This document shows, in pieces, positions 48,172 through 59,965 of a DNA stretch of 64,000 nucleotides. The notes under the pieces were generated by a model. The model was not told the DNA's origin. It ran no database searches and saw only the letters and a program-made list of their open reading frames with translations. How positions within the stretch are numbered: the stretch's first letter is position 1; every line of letters begins with the position of its first letter. The position numbers were made by a program, and so were the translations under genes. This stretch comes from Chrysemys picta bellii (Eukaryota; Chordata; Testudines; Emydidae): positions 2,232,001 through 2,296,000 of the forward strand of contig NC_088798.1 in NCBI RefSeq assembly GCF_011386835.1. The letters run 5' to 3'.

Positions 48172-48800
48172 CGGGGGAGGGGATATCTTTTACTGGACCA
48201 ACTTCTGTTCGGGAGAGAGACCAGCTTTCGAGCTACACAGAGAGCTCTTCTTCAGGTCAGGAAAGGTACTGAGAGGATCAGAGCTAAATACAAGATCCAA
48301 CAGATAGTTTAGCATAAGTAGTTAGCACATATTGTAAGGGACCATTCATGGAGAAGTGGCCCGTTAACACCCCTATAATCACAGGACAGAAAGGGGGGTT
48401 AGTGGGTTACAGTTTGTTGTAATAAACCATAAATCCAGTGTCTTTATTGAGACCATGATTTTTAGTGTCTAGCAACGTTATGAATTTAAGCTCCCAGGTT
48501 TGTCTTTTGAAAGCGTTGTGCAGATTTCCTTTGAGGATGTGGACCGAGAGGTCAGATATAGAGTGACTGCTTGTGAAAAATGTTCACCCACAGGTGATAG
48601 CTTGCTTCTGATGATGAGCTTGAAGAGGTTGGTGGGTTGTTTGAAGGCCAGAAGAAGGGGTTCAGGAAAGATTTATTTCAAGATGGGGTCTCCATCGAGT
48701 ATGGATTGTAGTTGTTTGATACCCCACATGTGTTCCAATATGGGGTGGTAGGTGACAACTAAGGGTGTGCGGTCAGAGGGGGTTTTACTTGGAGGGGATC
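48172..48800 (-). mobile_element. Penelope-like element, RT end and GIY-YIG part
   Basis: Read on the minus strand, about 48775-48610 encodes SDRTPLVVTYHPILEHMWG, IKQLQSILDGDPILK, a stop, then LLLAFKQPTNLFKLIIRSKL, the linker after the RT in Penelope-like elements. A further frame (about 48600-48410) encodes HSISDLSVHILKGNLH and KFITLLDTKNHGLNKDTGFM, the end of the GIY-YIG nuclease (family pattern E-x-KFI...LDT...GLN-x-D-x-GFM). The piece between the two, carrying the GIY and YIG residues, is deleted. The noncoding tail (48185-48260: tattggaccaacttctg type) recurs at 32317. Frame damage shows an inactive copy. Confidence 0.85.
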
Positions 48801-48959
48801 TGGATCTCCCTTCCCCTCTCCCCCCCATGGTGAGTGCTGCTCAACTGCCTTCTTCTGCAACAACCGCCCTATTTAACTATGCAGTTGGTTACTTGCTCCA
48901 TGGTTAATGATTGCACAGCTAATGGCACAGTGCTCAAATAGTGCAGGGGCACTCGTGCA

Positions 48960-49260
48960 CCCTGGGATACATTACAGAGTTAGGTTGACACAAGGCAGCT
49001 TACATTGACCTAACTCTGTAAGCGTCGACACTAACGTCGTTCCCACCGATGTAACTCGCTCACCATACCGACTTATTAACTCCCCCTCTGTGAGAGGCAT
49101 AGCACGTAGGTCGATGCAGTCAGGTCGACGCAGCGTCAGCATAGAGACCGAGTTGCTTACGTTGACTGCAGCTGCCTTTCAGTGTGGACATGCAAAAGCG
49201 ATGTAATTACTGCAGTGGCTGTATGTCAATATAACTTGGGTGAACTCAATTTTGTAGCAT
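48960..49260. repeat. Possible MITE with internal palindrome
   Basis: tacagagttaggt (48973-48985) and acctaactctgta (49008-49020) form a perfect 13-bp inverted pair. Further words such as gtaggtcgatgcagtcaggt and gtgtggacatgcaaaagcg resemble the ggtctacac MITE group. Clear terminal repeats and duplication were not found. Confidence 0.4.
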
Positions 49261-49496
49261 AGAGTTGCCATTAGTCATTGGTCTCAGTGAGCTGCTAAGC
49301 AAAGGGGCACTATGACTGCTTTAAAGCAGATGATCTTATTGGTCTGCCAATAATGGATTGGTCCAGACCTGCTTAGTTCTCAATCAGTACCCTACGGGTC
49401 ACCACCTGAGTACCCAGTATTCTAGGCTTGTTGCTATGATAATGGTGGTTTATATTTTTTAAAGATGAAGTTGCTTTGAATATTTTCATACATCAG

Positions 49497-49570
49497 AAGT
49501 CCTGCCTGGTGGTTTAGCGGTTGAGGTCTGCAGGAGACCTGGGTTTGATTCCCGCTCATGTTATCTAGCT
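49497..49570 (+). repeat. tRNA-like SINE head
   Basis: ctgcctggtggtttagcggt and agacctgggtttgattcccg resemble tRNA A and B boxes (GGTTTGATTCC). No clover-leaf acceptor stem was visible, so a SINE head is preferred to a tRNA gene. Confidence 0.6.
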
Positions 49571-50479
49571 CCAAGGGCTTTAAATAAAGACAGTTAATTC
49601 TGTAGCCTGCAGCCATGTCAGATCACATGGGTCACAGCAAGACGTGCTCTCTTACTACCAGAATGGGGGAGGCCCCCAAGATAACACAACTGCCAGGGAG
49701 AACACGTCTTTTCTGCGCACGACTGCAGCTGTTATTTCATACCCTAAAGAACTTCTTCTGAAATTCTGGTTGCACTTCTCCCATCTCTACCGATTTATTT
49801 TCCGTTTTTTATTTTTCCTCTTTTAAAGGAGGGAGATTATATGCAATTGGTTACATTAAGATCTCAACTATAAGACTGCACGAACTGCATACGATAAGGT
49901 TCCCACAGCATTGTAACAGGGACACATGCTATATGGGAAAACATGGTACAAAGGAACTGCACCTTTTCAATGATTTTAGATGTACGTCTGTAGCACGGTG
50001 TGTTTCTGCAGTTTATATGCTCTTAGCATAACTTTAGCAACAAAGCAAAACCCTTTGAATCATTTTAGCACATGCATCTTTAATAGCATTCCTCCGGTAA
50101 CTCCATAGGAATAAGCTGAATTGGGAACTATTTGTTTAAACTACAAGTGTAACCTGAGCGGCATCTAGATAAGTAATCATGTACTACTCCCATTGTAATG
50201 ATTATGCACGAGGGAGCAGAGTTAAGGTCACCATGGGAAACAAGTCTGAATTTCTTTACTTTTGAGCAATTAAAAATCAACCTTAATGTGGGTTTTGTCA
50301 GAGGATTTACAACACAGTCAAGTCCAACGGCCCTATGAAAACTGGGCTAAAAGAGACCTGCCGCTGGCCCGGGGAGTCCTAGGCAGAGGAGGTGGCCAGC
50401 GGAACTTCTCCCTGTCCGCAGTCCCGTGTTCACAGTGGAACCAGGCTCACACTCAGAAGCAGCCCCCCTCCCCCCCCCG
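49571..50479. other. ERI3 intron, no feature recognised
   Basis: AT-rich to about 50330, then GC-rich approaching the MITE fragment. Confidence 0.5.
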
Positions 50480-50662
50480 CCAAGGTCCCACCCGCTGCCC
50501 GGTGTCTTCCCCTGAAGCTCCACCCGCCATTCACTCCTCTCCACCCCCTCCTCCCACATGCGGCAGGGTCTCGGAGAGAAGAGTCCATGTGGGGGCGCAG
50601 GGCAGAGTGGGAGGTGGGGCCTCAGGGCAGAACGGGGCCCACAAAAGATTAATCTGGCCCTG
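50480..50662. repeat. hAT-like MITE end fragment
   Basis: The stretch ends ttaatctggccctg (complement cagggccagattaa), a hAT-MITE-like terminus, preceded by aacggggcccacaaaag. The opposite end is not recognised; the interior is C-rich. Confidence 0.35.
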
Positions 50663-50734
50663 CCGGTCTGCATTTGGCTAGGACAGTGACCATTCCCTCT
50701 GATGCTGGCCTTGTTGATAATCTACTGTATTTCC

Positions 50735-51020
50735 TTCTGGCCTCCAGATAGGACTATTGCAATACAGTCTGCTTGGAGCGCCTCCTGAAAAGCACCTGGA
50801 AGCTACCACTAGTGTGACACTCAACTGCCTGCCTAGTCCCTGGGCCCAGCAGCAGGAAGCACATTATACCAACAGTATTCTTGGTAGTCTCCACTGGCTT
50901 CCAGTGTGCAATTCAAGGTGATGCATCTGACCTATAAAGCCTGACAAGACTTTGGCCTGGCTAGCACAAGACTTGCCCAGCTCCCGATGCACCATCCCAA
51001 CAACTGAGATGAGCAGGGCC
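50735..51020 (+). mobile_element. L2-type LINE fragment
   Basis: The sequence aggactattgcaatacagtc resembles the D-Y-C-N region and gtgcaattcaaggtgatgca, tctgacctataaagcc resembles the F-K-V-L-x-L-T-Y-K-A motif of the L2 ORF end. Frames are broken. Orientation is antisense to ERI3. Confidence 0.55.
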
Positions 51021-52336
51021 ACATATCTATGGCCAATCTCTAGTTCTGCTTGAAGCAGGGCTGGGTGTTGTCAGTAGGGGGTGCACTGGCTCCGGAAGTA
51101 GCTTCTCTGCTGGACTGACAGAGCCCCTTGACCTTCACAGCACTATGCAAGGCCTATCTTTCTCTCAGACCTTCTCCTGAGGGAATGGTAGTGAGGAAAG
51201 AGGCTGGGAGTGGAAGAAAGTGGAGGGCTGATATTGACGGCAAGGAGCACAGCATCCTTACCAATCCGTGCACGCACACTCCCTACATTAATCGAATCAG
51301 GATGATGGGCAACGCGGGTTTGAACCTGGTCGGCATCTCACACAGCTACTAATGGGACTGACCACTGGATCAAGCCGTAACGACACAAGTTTAGTTTTAA
51401 AAGGATTTGAGGGCACTCCTGTTCCCAGCCCTCAGAATCCCACCTTGCTAACCCCTCGGTGTTTCAAGTGTTAGGAGACATGCTATGCACTTTTTCTCCT
51501 CTCAAACTTCCTCACCTTGCTCTCAAATCTTGGAGTTGGCACTGGGGCATGTGAAATTATAATCAACACACTATTGTCCCTGGGCTGCTCTGCTCACCCA
51601 TGACTATACCAACAGAATCCATGAACAGGGATGTTCTTCCTTGCACACGTATAGATTCATCTTCAGTATTCAGGTGTGCATCTATGAGGAGCCATCCCAT
51701 GCTCAGGGAGTTTACAGGGATCTGACAAAACATGGGCTGGTTTGCTGCAGGGCTCTAGTACCGTGTAAAACATCTGCCACCTCTCTCTGGCTCCCAAAGC
51801 TGGGAATGTTAAAGAACCACAGCATCTGGCACAGGCGTGGGAGTTACGGGCCAGCTGCCACGAAGCCCGTCACTCAATCCCTCTGGCCAGCTAAGGAGCA
51901 ATGCTGTTGGTGCCCTAAGGCAATCCCATTGTCCTTAAACAAAAGGACGGTGGCCGGGACATAAGACTCCAAGAGGAGACTTGTGAAGTGTGAAAAGGGG
52001 TCAAAATGGGGGATCTTCAGGGCTCCACAAGGGATGTGAAGAACTCAGTTAGGGATAAAAAAAAGTTAAGCATGCGCTGGTCACAGCAGAGCACTTCCCA
52101 TGGGTGAATACAGCTAGCTCTGCAGATGCTGTATCAATGCACCTGAGCGTAGTTACGATCTCTCCTTCAAGTTTACTGTGAGGAGTCGGAGCAGTGCAAA
52201 GGGTAGTTACTGAGAAAAGTAAAGTGATATTGTGGGGTCGCATGTTTACTATGCGAGAGAATTCTAGGCTTAGTTCACATGCCAAAAAAATGGACTTGGC
52301 TAGCTGCTGCCACTACAAAACTGGAAGCTGAACACC
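51021..52336. other. ERI3 intron, no feature recognised
   Basis: Nothing identified. Confidence 0.5.
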
Positions 52337-52344
52337 ACTTAGCA

Positions 52345-52965
52345 CAGGGGTGGGCAAACTATGGCCCGGGGGCCGCATCCGGCCCTCCAGACGTTTAAAT
52401 CTGGCCCTCGAGTTCCTGCTGGGGAGCGGGGTTGGGGGCTTGCCCAACTCCATGTGGCTCCTGGAGGCAGCAGCATGTCCCCGCTCCACCTTCTACATGT
52501 AGGGGCAGCCAGGGGGCTCAGCGTGCTGCCCCCACCCCAAGCACCACCTCCGCAGCTCCCATTGGCCAGGAACTGCGGCCAATGGGAGCTGCAGGGGTGG
52601 CGCCTGTGGACGGGGCAGCACGCAGAGCCACCTGGCCACGCCTCCACGTAGGAGCCGTATGGGGGACATGCCACTGCTTCCGGGAGTTGCTTGAGGTAAA
52701 TGCCTCTCGAAACCTGCACCCCTGACCCCCTCCCGTGCCCCAACCCCCGCCCCAGCCCTGATCCCCCCTCCAAACCTCTTGGTCCCAGCCCAGAGCACCC
52801 TCCTGCACCTCAAACCCCTCATCCCCAGCCCCACCGCAGAGCCCATACCCCCAGAGCCCTCACCCCCTCCCGCACCCCAACCCCCAATTTCGTGAGCATT
52901 CACGGCCCGCCATACAATTTCCATACCCAGATGTGGCCCTCGGGCCAAAAAGTTTGCCCACCCCG
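52345..52965. mobile_element. hAT MITE, 621 bp
   Basis: Left end caggggtgggcaaact and right end agtttgcccaccccg are inverted copies (one base lost at the right tip). Perfect 8-bp duplication acttagca at 52337-52344 and 52966-52973. Interior includes ttggccaggaactgcggcca with its partner and C-rich low complexity; overlapping ORFs of up to 161 codons on the minus strand show no domain. Confidence 0.95.
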
Positions 52966-53029
52966 ACTTAGCATGCATGCAGCATCTTCATCTTCAAAGT
53001 GCTCTCCTGACAACACCCCATTATCTTAT

Positions 53030-53165
53030 CTTACCATGATGAAACTGAGGCAGAGAAGTTAAATGAGCTGCTCCAGGTCACAGAAGGAACCAGTGGCAGA
53101 CGTAAGATTAGGACTTGGCTGTTCCTGGCTCCAAATCCTGGGCTCAGACCAAACCTCTGCATCTT
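53030..53165 (-). repeat. MIR-like SINE, reverse
   Basis: Plus strand: atgatgaaactgaggcagag, gctgctccaggtcacagaag and gttcctggctccaaatcctg, in the order expected for a reverse MIR. Confidence 0.65.
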
Positions 53166-54364
53166 ACATCGCTACCAGTAAAAGATTCCGTAACTGGAAC
53201 TTAGCTATTTCCAGGGACAATGCTGGCTAAGGCAGCATAAAGTCAGCATGCTCACCGATAGCACTGAAGAGCCCAGAGAACTAACAGTAGCAAAAAACAT
53301 GTATGTCAGTAAACCGATGACTCAGATACAGTGAATGGGAAAGTCCCATTTTTACATGGTGGCTTTTCTGAGGACACTTTCTCTAAGCCTTATCAGCTGT
53401 GCTGATCCCAGTGCAGTAAGAACCCTAGTAAGCATCATTTCTTTCGTTTTCAGGCTAATTTGTTTTTGCAGAAGAGAGGTACTGTCAGCCCTGGCCAGAC
53501 ATGGCATGATGCAGGCAGGCATTGAACACAGATCATTAAAAAACAAAATCAAAGAACATCCCCGCCTTAAAGGTTCCATCTCACCAACAAAATATATAGC
53601 GGATCTGCACTGGTTCAAACCATTACTTTCACGGCAAGGACTTGGGGACAAAGCTCCTTAAAACAGTAGTAATCATATTCCACTCATGCTCCATTTTACT
53701 GCCAGCTGTAAAACCAGCTCCACATGCCTCATGGTTTTGCATCAAAATGTGCACAGACCAAACCCATATCACAAAGGACAAGGTGGAACCAATGTACAGT
53801 TTTGACAGGTCTGTGCACCCGAAGCCGGGCGTGCCACAAATATCCTGACATCTCACTTGGACAGAGGTGAAGGCTTTCCCAGCAGAAGTAGATGCAAAGC
53901 CACAGCATGGCCTCAGGAAGACACAATACCACAGGAGGCAATTTTCCTTTAATTTTCAGGTGAATTGTTTTCACAGACATGAGGAACCGACCGCCCTGCC
54001 CACAGCAAGACACTGCATGGGGAGATGCTATGAATGCTCAATCCAGACCTGCAAACCCCTCTTTAAAAGTCTAATGCTAAGTAAAGATCCAGGTTAAGGC
54101 AGGTTGGTATTAACTAAAGAACTGGTTTCTTACAACAGTTCTCAGCACTGAGACGCCCTGACCCGGAGTTGAAAACGGTTTAACTTTTCGTACAAATGAG
54201 ACAAAGCCATTAGCATATCATCAGACACCCACTGCTAGCTGCCAATGCCGCAACTGGTCAAATTCCTAGTGTAGCTGTAGTTTACAGGAACCAAATCTTG
54301 TGACTATTTTGAGACACTATGATTCTGGCTGTTCATTACCACCCTGGGTAACATCTGAGTGACT
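53166..54364. other. ERI3 intron, no feature recognised
   Basis: Frames of up to 108 codons on both strands, none with a domain. Confidence 0.5.
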
Positions 54365-55400
54365 AAAACTACTCAATAAAAATGGAAATCCAAGACCCAC
54401 ATCGATAAACTCTGGCAAGTCCAATAGAAAAGTATAATTAGAGCAAGTAGCAAAAGACTCAAAAACTAACAGCAAAAAAAAAAAAAAGTTTTAAGTACCT
54501 CAGAAGCAGGAAGCCTGCCAAACAGTCAGTGGAGCCACTGAACAATTGAGGTGCTAAAGGAGCACGCAAGTAAGATACGGACATTTCGGAGAAGCTAAAT
54601 AAATTCTTTGCATCAGTCTTCACTGCAGAGGATGTGAGGGAGAGTCTCACACCCAAGCCATTCGTTTTAGGTGTCAACTCTGAGGAACAGTCTCAGATTG
54701 AGGTGTCAAGAGAGGTGGTTTTGGAACAAATTGATAAAGTAAAATAGTAATAAGTCGCCAGGACCAGATGGTAATCAGCTAAGAGTTCTGAAGGAACTCA
54801 GATATGAAATTGCAGAACTACTGACTGTGGTATGTAACCTAGGACTTCAATCAGCCTCTGTACCAGATGACTGGAGGATAGCTAATGTGACACCAATTTT
54901 TTAAAATGTCTCCGAAAGTGATCCTGATAATTACAGGCCGGTAAGCCTAACTTCAGTACCAGCCAAATTGGATGAAACTATAGTAAAGAACAGAATTATC
55001 AGAAACATAAATGAACACGATTTGTGGGGGGAAAGTCAACATGGCTTCTATAAAGGGAAGTCATGCCTCATCAATTTATTAGAATTCTTTGAGAGGATCA
55101 ACAAACATGTGGACAAGGGGGATCTAGTGTATTTGGACTTTCAGAAAACCTTTAACAAAGTCCCTCACCAAAGGCTCTTAAGTGTCATGGGATAAGAGGA
55201 AAGGTCCTCTCATGGATCAGTAACTAGTTAAAAGACAGGAAACAAAGGGCAGGAATAAATGGTCAGTTTTCACATTGGAAAGGTGAATAGTGCTGTCCCC
55301 GAGGTGTGGAGAAAGTGAATAAGGAAGTGTTATTTACCCCTTCACATAACACAAAAACCAGGGGTAACTGAATTAAATTAATAGGCAGCAGGTTTAAAAT
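54365..55400 (+). mobile_element. CR1 LINE with internal deletion
   Basis: Sense CR1. It shares words with 17520-18444 (cagaagcaggaagcctgcca, gagaagctaaataaattctt, gtcgccaggaccagatggta), then encodes ESQHGFYKGKSCLINLLEFF and LVYLDFQKTFNKVPHQRLL, including the YLDF palm motif, up to about 55190. At about 55300 it jumps to the 3' UTR-side sequence gagaaagtgaataaggaagt, so the thumb region is deleted. It ends at about 55400 where the hAT copy begins. Stops at 54738 and other sites show decay. Confidence 0.87.
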
Positions 55401-56284
55401 GAAGCACATGTTGTTTGTTGTAAGAACACTGCAGATTTGACAAAACACAAAGAAGGGACCAATGTGAGATTTCTAAAGATAGCTACAGCACTCGACCCAG
55501 GGTTTAAGAATCTGAAGTGCCTTCCAAAATCTGAGAGACGAGGTGTGGAGCTTGCTTTCAGAAGCCTTAAAAGAGCAAACACGCCGATGCGGAAACTACA
55601 GAACTGAACCACCAAAAAAGAAAATCAACCTTCTGTCGCTGGCATCTGACTCGGATGATGAAAATGAATGTGTGTCAGTCTGCATTGCTTTGGATCGTTA
55701 TCGAGCAGAACCCACCATCAGCATGGACGCATGTCTTCTGGAAGGATGGTTGAAGCATAAAGGGGACATATGAATCTTTAACTGTATCTGGCACATAACT
55801 ATCTTGAGACGTCGGCTACAATAGTGTCATGCAAACATCTGTTCTCACTTTCAGGTGACATTGTGAACAAGAAGCAGGCAGCATTATCTCCTGCAAATGT
55901 AAACAAACTTGTTTGTCTGAGCGATTGGCTGAACAAGAAGTAGGACTGGGTGGACTTGTAGGCGCTAAAGATTTACATTGTTTTATTTTTGAATGCAGTT
56001 ATTTTTTGTACATAATTCTACATTTGTAAGTTCAACTTTCATGATAAAGAGATTGCACTACAGTACTTGTATTAGGTGAATTGAAAAATACAATTTCTTT
56101 TGTTTTTTACTGTGCAAATATTTGTAATAATATAAAGTGAGCACTGTACTCTGCGTAGTAATTGAAATCAATATATTTGAAAATGTAGAAAACATCCAAA
56201 AATATTTAAATAAATGGTATTCTATTATTCTTTAACAGTGCGATTAATCACACAATTATTTTTTTTAATCGATTGATATCCCTA
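55401..56284 (+). mobile_element. hAT transposon, right part only
   Basis: Homologous to 19885-20762 of the fold-back element: gacaaaacacaaagaagg..., VRFLKIATALDPGF-like coding, a better preserved SDSDDENECVSVCIALDRYR segment, YLETSAT-like codons in a shifted frame and NKKQAALSPANVNKLVCLSD. It ends tttttttaatcgattgatatccctat, with the terminus mutated from ttgacagccct. The left arm is absent, so no duplication can be checked. Frameshift near 55770. Confidence 0.85.
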
Positions 56285-57052
56285 TTGAAAATATAGTTAT
56301 TAATTCATTTTGCATTCCACTGTCAAGGAAACAACCATTTGCAGAAGACATGTGGAGAGGTCTATATCTGGTGTTAGTTTCAGGGGTGAGAAGCTGAAAG
56401 TAGCACTCTCAAGATGCACCCAAAATCCCAGAGTAGCTGGAGGCTTCTATTTTAATTATTTGATTATAGTTAGACTTCAGAGTTAAACACCCAGATAAGA
56501 TAAGCCTGGGAAAGTTCACACCTTTCAAAGCTATTATGACTAAAGACCTGCAGACTCCAACAAGCAGCCCTGCATACATTCACATCCAGACTGCTTCATT
56601 CACAACTTTATAGGCTAGACACATGTTTTTCCTGCAGAAACGGATGAGGCGGTCTGGAGTGTGCCAATAATACAGCGTTCCCAGCTGATACCAGCTCAAT
56701 CCATCCCCAAGCCAGAGAGCTGAGAAGCATTTAAGGCCTAAGACAGGTAAAGTTTCTCAGACAACAAATGTCTTTTCAACGCTGTCTTGACGGAGGCCAA
56801 GGTCTCTGGTTTCACTCCCTCTGGACTGATAGGTTGGCAGTGCTGCTGACGGCCATTTTAAGGGGTAGGAATGGCTCATCAGAAACCAGTTGGGCTGATA
56901 ACAGCTGCTGAGGAAGTGTGCATAGAACTGGGAGGGCATGGGGTAAACCTCAGAGCTGTTGGTGGGGATGTGAATGGACAGACACTGCATCCCACTTCAC
57001 AGCGTGGAGGCAGCAGTTTGCAAAGGAAGAATAAATGGGGCTGGATATTTAC
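56285..57052. other. ERI3 intron after the start-codon exon
   Basis: No repeat recognised next to the donor at 57052. Confidence 0.5.
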
Positions 57053-57321
57053 CTGAGGATGAATTTGTGGTTTGTCACAAGTGGCCTCAAAATCCAACAC
57101 TAAAAAGTAGTGATATCTCTGTGGAGGGAAGGATGACATTGCTGCCATGGACGCGCCAAAGCCGTGGGACGCCAGTTTCCTGTTTACGGTGGAGCCGCAC
57201 CTCTGGAGAAAGCAAAGTAGGCGGTGGGAGCACAGAGCTTGTCTCACCCTTGGAAGTAAGCTTGGAGGAATCTTTGCTGCTCCAGTACGGAAGAGTGCTA
57301 CCATTCAACATCCAGAGGCAT
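57053..57321 (-). CDS. ERI3: ERI3 exon with start codon and Exo I motif
   Basis: Exon of ERI3 (prion-interactor-1 / ERI1 exoribonuclease family member 3), a DEDDh 3'-5' exoribonuclease. On the minus strand an acceptor (ctctttctaagtttcag) precedes base 57321 and a donor (CAG then GTAAAT) follows 57053. The ORF from ATG at 57304 to 57053 is exactly 84 codons and ends in phase 0. It starts MVALFRTGAAK, has a basic, Cys-rich N-terminal part resembling a targeting or disordered region, then HGFGASMAAM and the core YHYFLVLDFEATCDKPQIHPQ. Asp71 and Glu73 of DFEAT are the first two metal-binding residues of the DEDDh site. The match to vertebrate ERI3 is from memory but is near-identical over the core. 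The codon directly before the ATG is an in-frame TGA (57305-57307), so in this form translation should begin at 57304 or at a later Met (residue 53 or 56). Bases 57305-57321 would then be 5' UTR. Confidence 0.93.
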
Positions 57322-59554
57322 CTGAAACTTAGAAAGAGAGAGGGGCTTGTGTTACTAATGTGCACACATCTCACTTCTATTGCCATCTCCTCAACCTAGC
57401 CATTCTGTAACAGACGCTCTCGCGGCCTTTTGATGAAAGGTTCCACCAAAAAACCCAGGTAATACCATGACCTATTGCAAATACACTAGACAGCGTCTAG
57501 ACCCACTAGCAATCTAGAAATTAACCTTTGTGAATAGCGCTGCATTAAGAGGCAGAGACACCACAGTCACTGCTTCAGGGGCCAGATCAGACGTCCACAT
57601 GCTACAGAACACTATATAGATTGCGTAGGGACTCAGGGGTCTGATGCGAAGCTCACTGAAGTCTGTGGAAAGACCCTTAGTCTCTTGATACATGTACACT
57701 GGTAACAGAAGTTGCACATAATAGGAGTCAGGCACAATGAGACAAGTGCAGATGCCATCTGCTTGGCCCCGAGCCCCCCCCTAGCTAGAGCCAAGCCAGA
57801 CCCTTCCACTCCCCATGCGTTAGTCAGCTTTTCTCCCCTCTCTCCCCCTATGTCAGCCTCTCGATAACATGCTTCCACAGGCCATTCCGCCTGGTTCCTC
57901 TCAACAGGGCTCAGGTGCCCACAATCTCTTGCTCACCAGGTTTTTTTCAGGCTGGGGGAGGGCAGAGTGGGTAGGGGGAACTGATCTAAAATGTTGACAT
58001 TCAAGGGGTGAATTTGCCTTCCAACAAAATCCAAACTGATTAAGTTTAATTCATTCCTCCCTCTCCCCTATAAAAATCCCACCCACTCTTTTATTTTTTA
58101 TTTATACGCTTATGACTTAAAAACTTTGTGGTAGTTTTACAGATCACTCATCCATAATGTGCCCCTCTGGCATCTGGGTTTTTTGATGGGGGAGGAGGGA
58201 GGAAGAAGTTTCAAATGATTTCTTTTTAAAAAAAATGCTGTTCTCCAGGAACGCATGATCAAGGACGGGTAAGTCTTTCAACTCTAGGATGCCAGTTCAA
58301 AGCCAGCCCAGGTCAGTATTGGCTACCTGGCCTTTCAGTGATTTATTTGAAATCCAGTTCATAGGAGCTGGATCTCAATTGCTCAAAAACCCACCAGATC
58401 TAGCCCCTAGGTCAGTGACCAAGCACAGAGACTGAACTCAGCTCAGCCCCTACAGGCAGCTGGTCCTTCCAGACAGGGCCAAGACAGTGGTGGGACAGCT
58501 ACTGGTGTCACTGCCTGTACCACCACTGTACTGAGCATACAGTTCTCAGTGTGCACAGCACATACAGGGCGGCACACTCCATGCTTCCAAGGAGCTCACA
58601 AGCTAGAATGGATAGAAGACACAGGACAGCAGGTGTCTAGACGCTGGGAGCTAGGAGCAGTACAGACTTCCTTCCTTCCATGCAAGCAGGGATACATGTC
58701 TTGCTTTTGTTTAGTTTCTTAGTGCAGCGGAACTAAGCGCAGACTCCCCTGGGTGTGCACACAATGCCTCCAGCACCTGCACGGAGGGCAGGAAGCGCCC
58801 CTTGGTGAATATGAAGAGTAGCCAGATTTACACGACAAAATAAAAACTGCCTCAAAGAAACCAGAGGACGATCATTCACGAACAACACCGTGGTTATTTG
58901 CACAGACAGCAACTGCTCCTTTGTATCTGTTAGTCTATCAGGTAAATAATGCACGTGCCAAAATACACACTTAATGAGGTAATATGCCTTGAAGAACAGC
59001 TAAAGCCGTATTTACCTGAGAGACCCGGAGAAACTCAGAAAGACCAGATTAGGAGATAATTGCAGCTGAACAGGTCATGTGCATTAGGTAAATACACATT
59101 TTGTAACCTTCCCTTAGAAGGATTTTGTGTTAAAGAAACACACGTGCATACCACAGCTGGAAATCAGAGCCTGAAGAGGTTTAATACAGAGTCACTTCCT
59201 GCAGTCTGACTTTCGTGGCATAAACTGGTTGTCCCTCCCGGCTTTAGCATTTTGAGGGCTCTATATTTTATTAAAGCAGCACTGCAAGCAAGAGTCGCCT
59301 GGAAAACTAAAAACCTCAGTTATAAAACCATAATAAAGAGCTGCCCTGCAAGCCTAACATTGTATTTATCCTAAAGGTGTTCGGCAAGACCTAGCACTTT
59401 TCCCTCTCGTACTTTTATTGCCATTAATAAATTAATTACAGCCGAGTAGAAATCACTTCCATTCACATCTAACCTACCCTGGATAAAAGATATTGATGCT
59501 TAAGATCTTCAAAGCGGACAACTGTGGCTCTGAAGGTCTATCAGAGCAGATAAA
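57322..59554. other. ERI3 5' intron, no feature recognised
   Basis: No CpG-rich first exon or promoter was seen. The acceptor of the 57.05 kb exon lies at its start. Confidence 0.5.
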
Positions 59555-59965
59555 ACACCTTGGAATAAAGCCGCGAATAATTTGTTGTGGTAAAGACTGG
59601 TCTTTAGAAAAGAAAACTGAGGGGGGACCTGATCACAGACTTCAAATATGCTAAGGGCTGTTATAAAGAGGACAGTGACCCATTGTTCTCCATGTCCACT
59701 GCAGGTAGGACAAGAAGTGATGAGCTTCACCTGCAGCCAGGGAAATTTAGGTCAGACAGTAGGAAAAACTTTCTAACGCTCAGGGGAGTTAAGCTCTGGA
59801 ATAGTTTCCTGGGGAGGTTGTGGAATCCCCATCACTGAAGGTTTTAAGAACAGGTTGGACAGACACCTGTCAGGTTTACTTGGTCTTGCTCAGCACAGGG
59901 GGCTGGATTTAATGACTTTGAAGGCCCTTCCTGCTTGTCCTACATTTCTATGCTTCTATGATTTA
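59555..59965 (+). mobile_element. CR1 LINE 3' end
   Basis: Sense CR1: ctgaggggggacctgatcac, atatgctaagggctgttata, ctctggaatagtttcctggg and gggctggatttaatgacttt, ending tttctatgcttctatgatt. Another CR1 subfamily. Confidence 0.87.
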
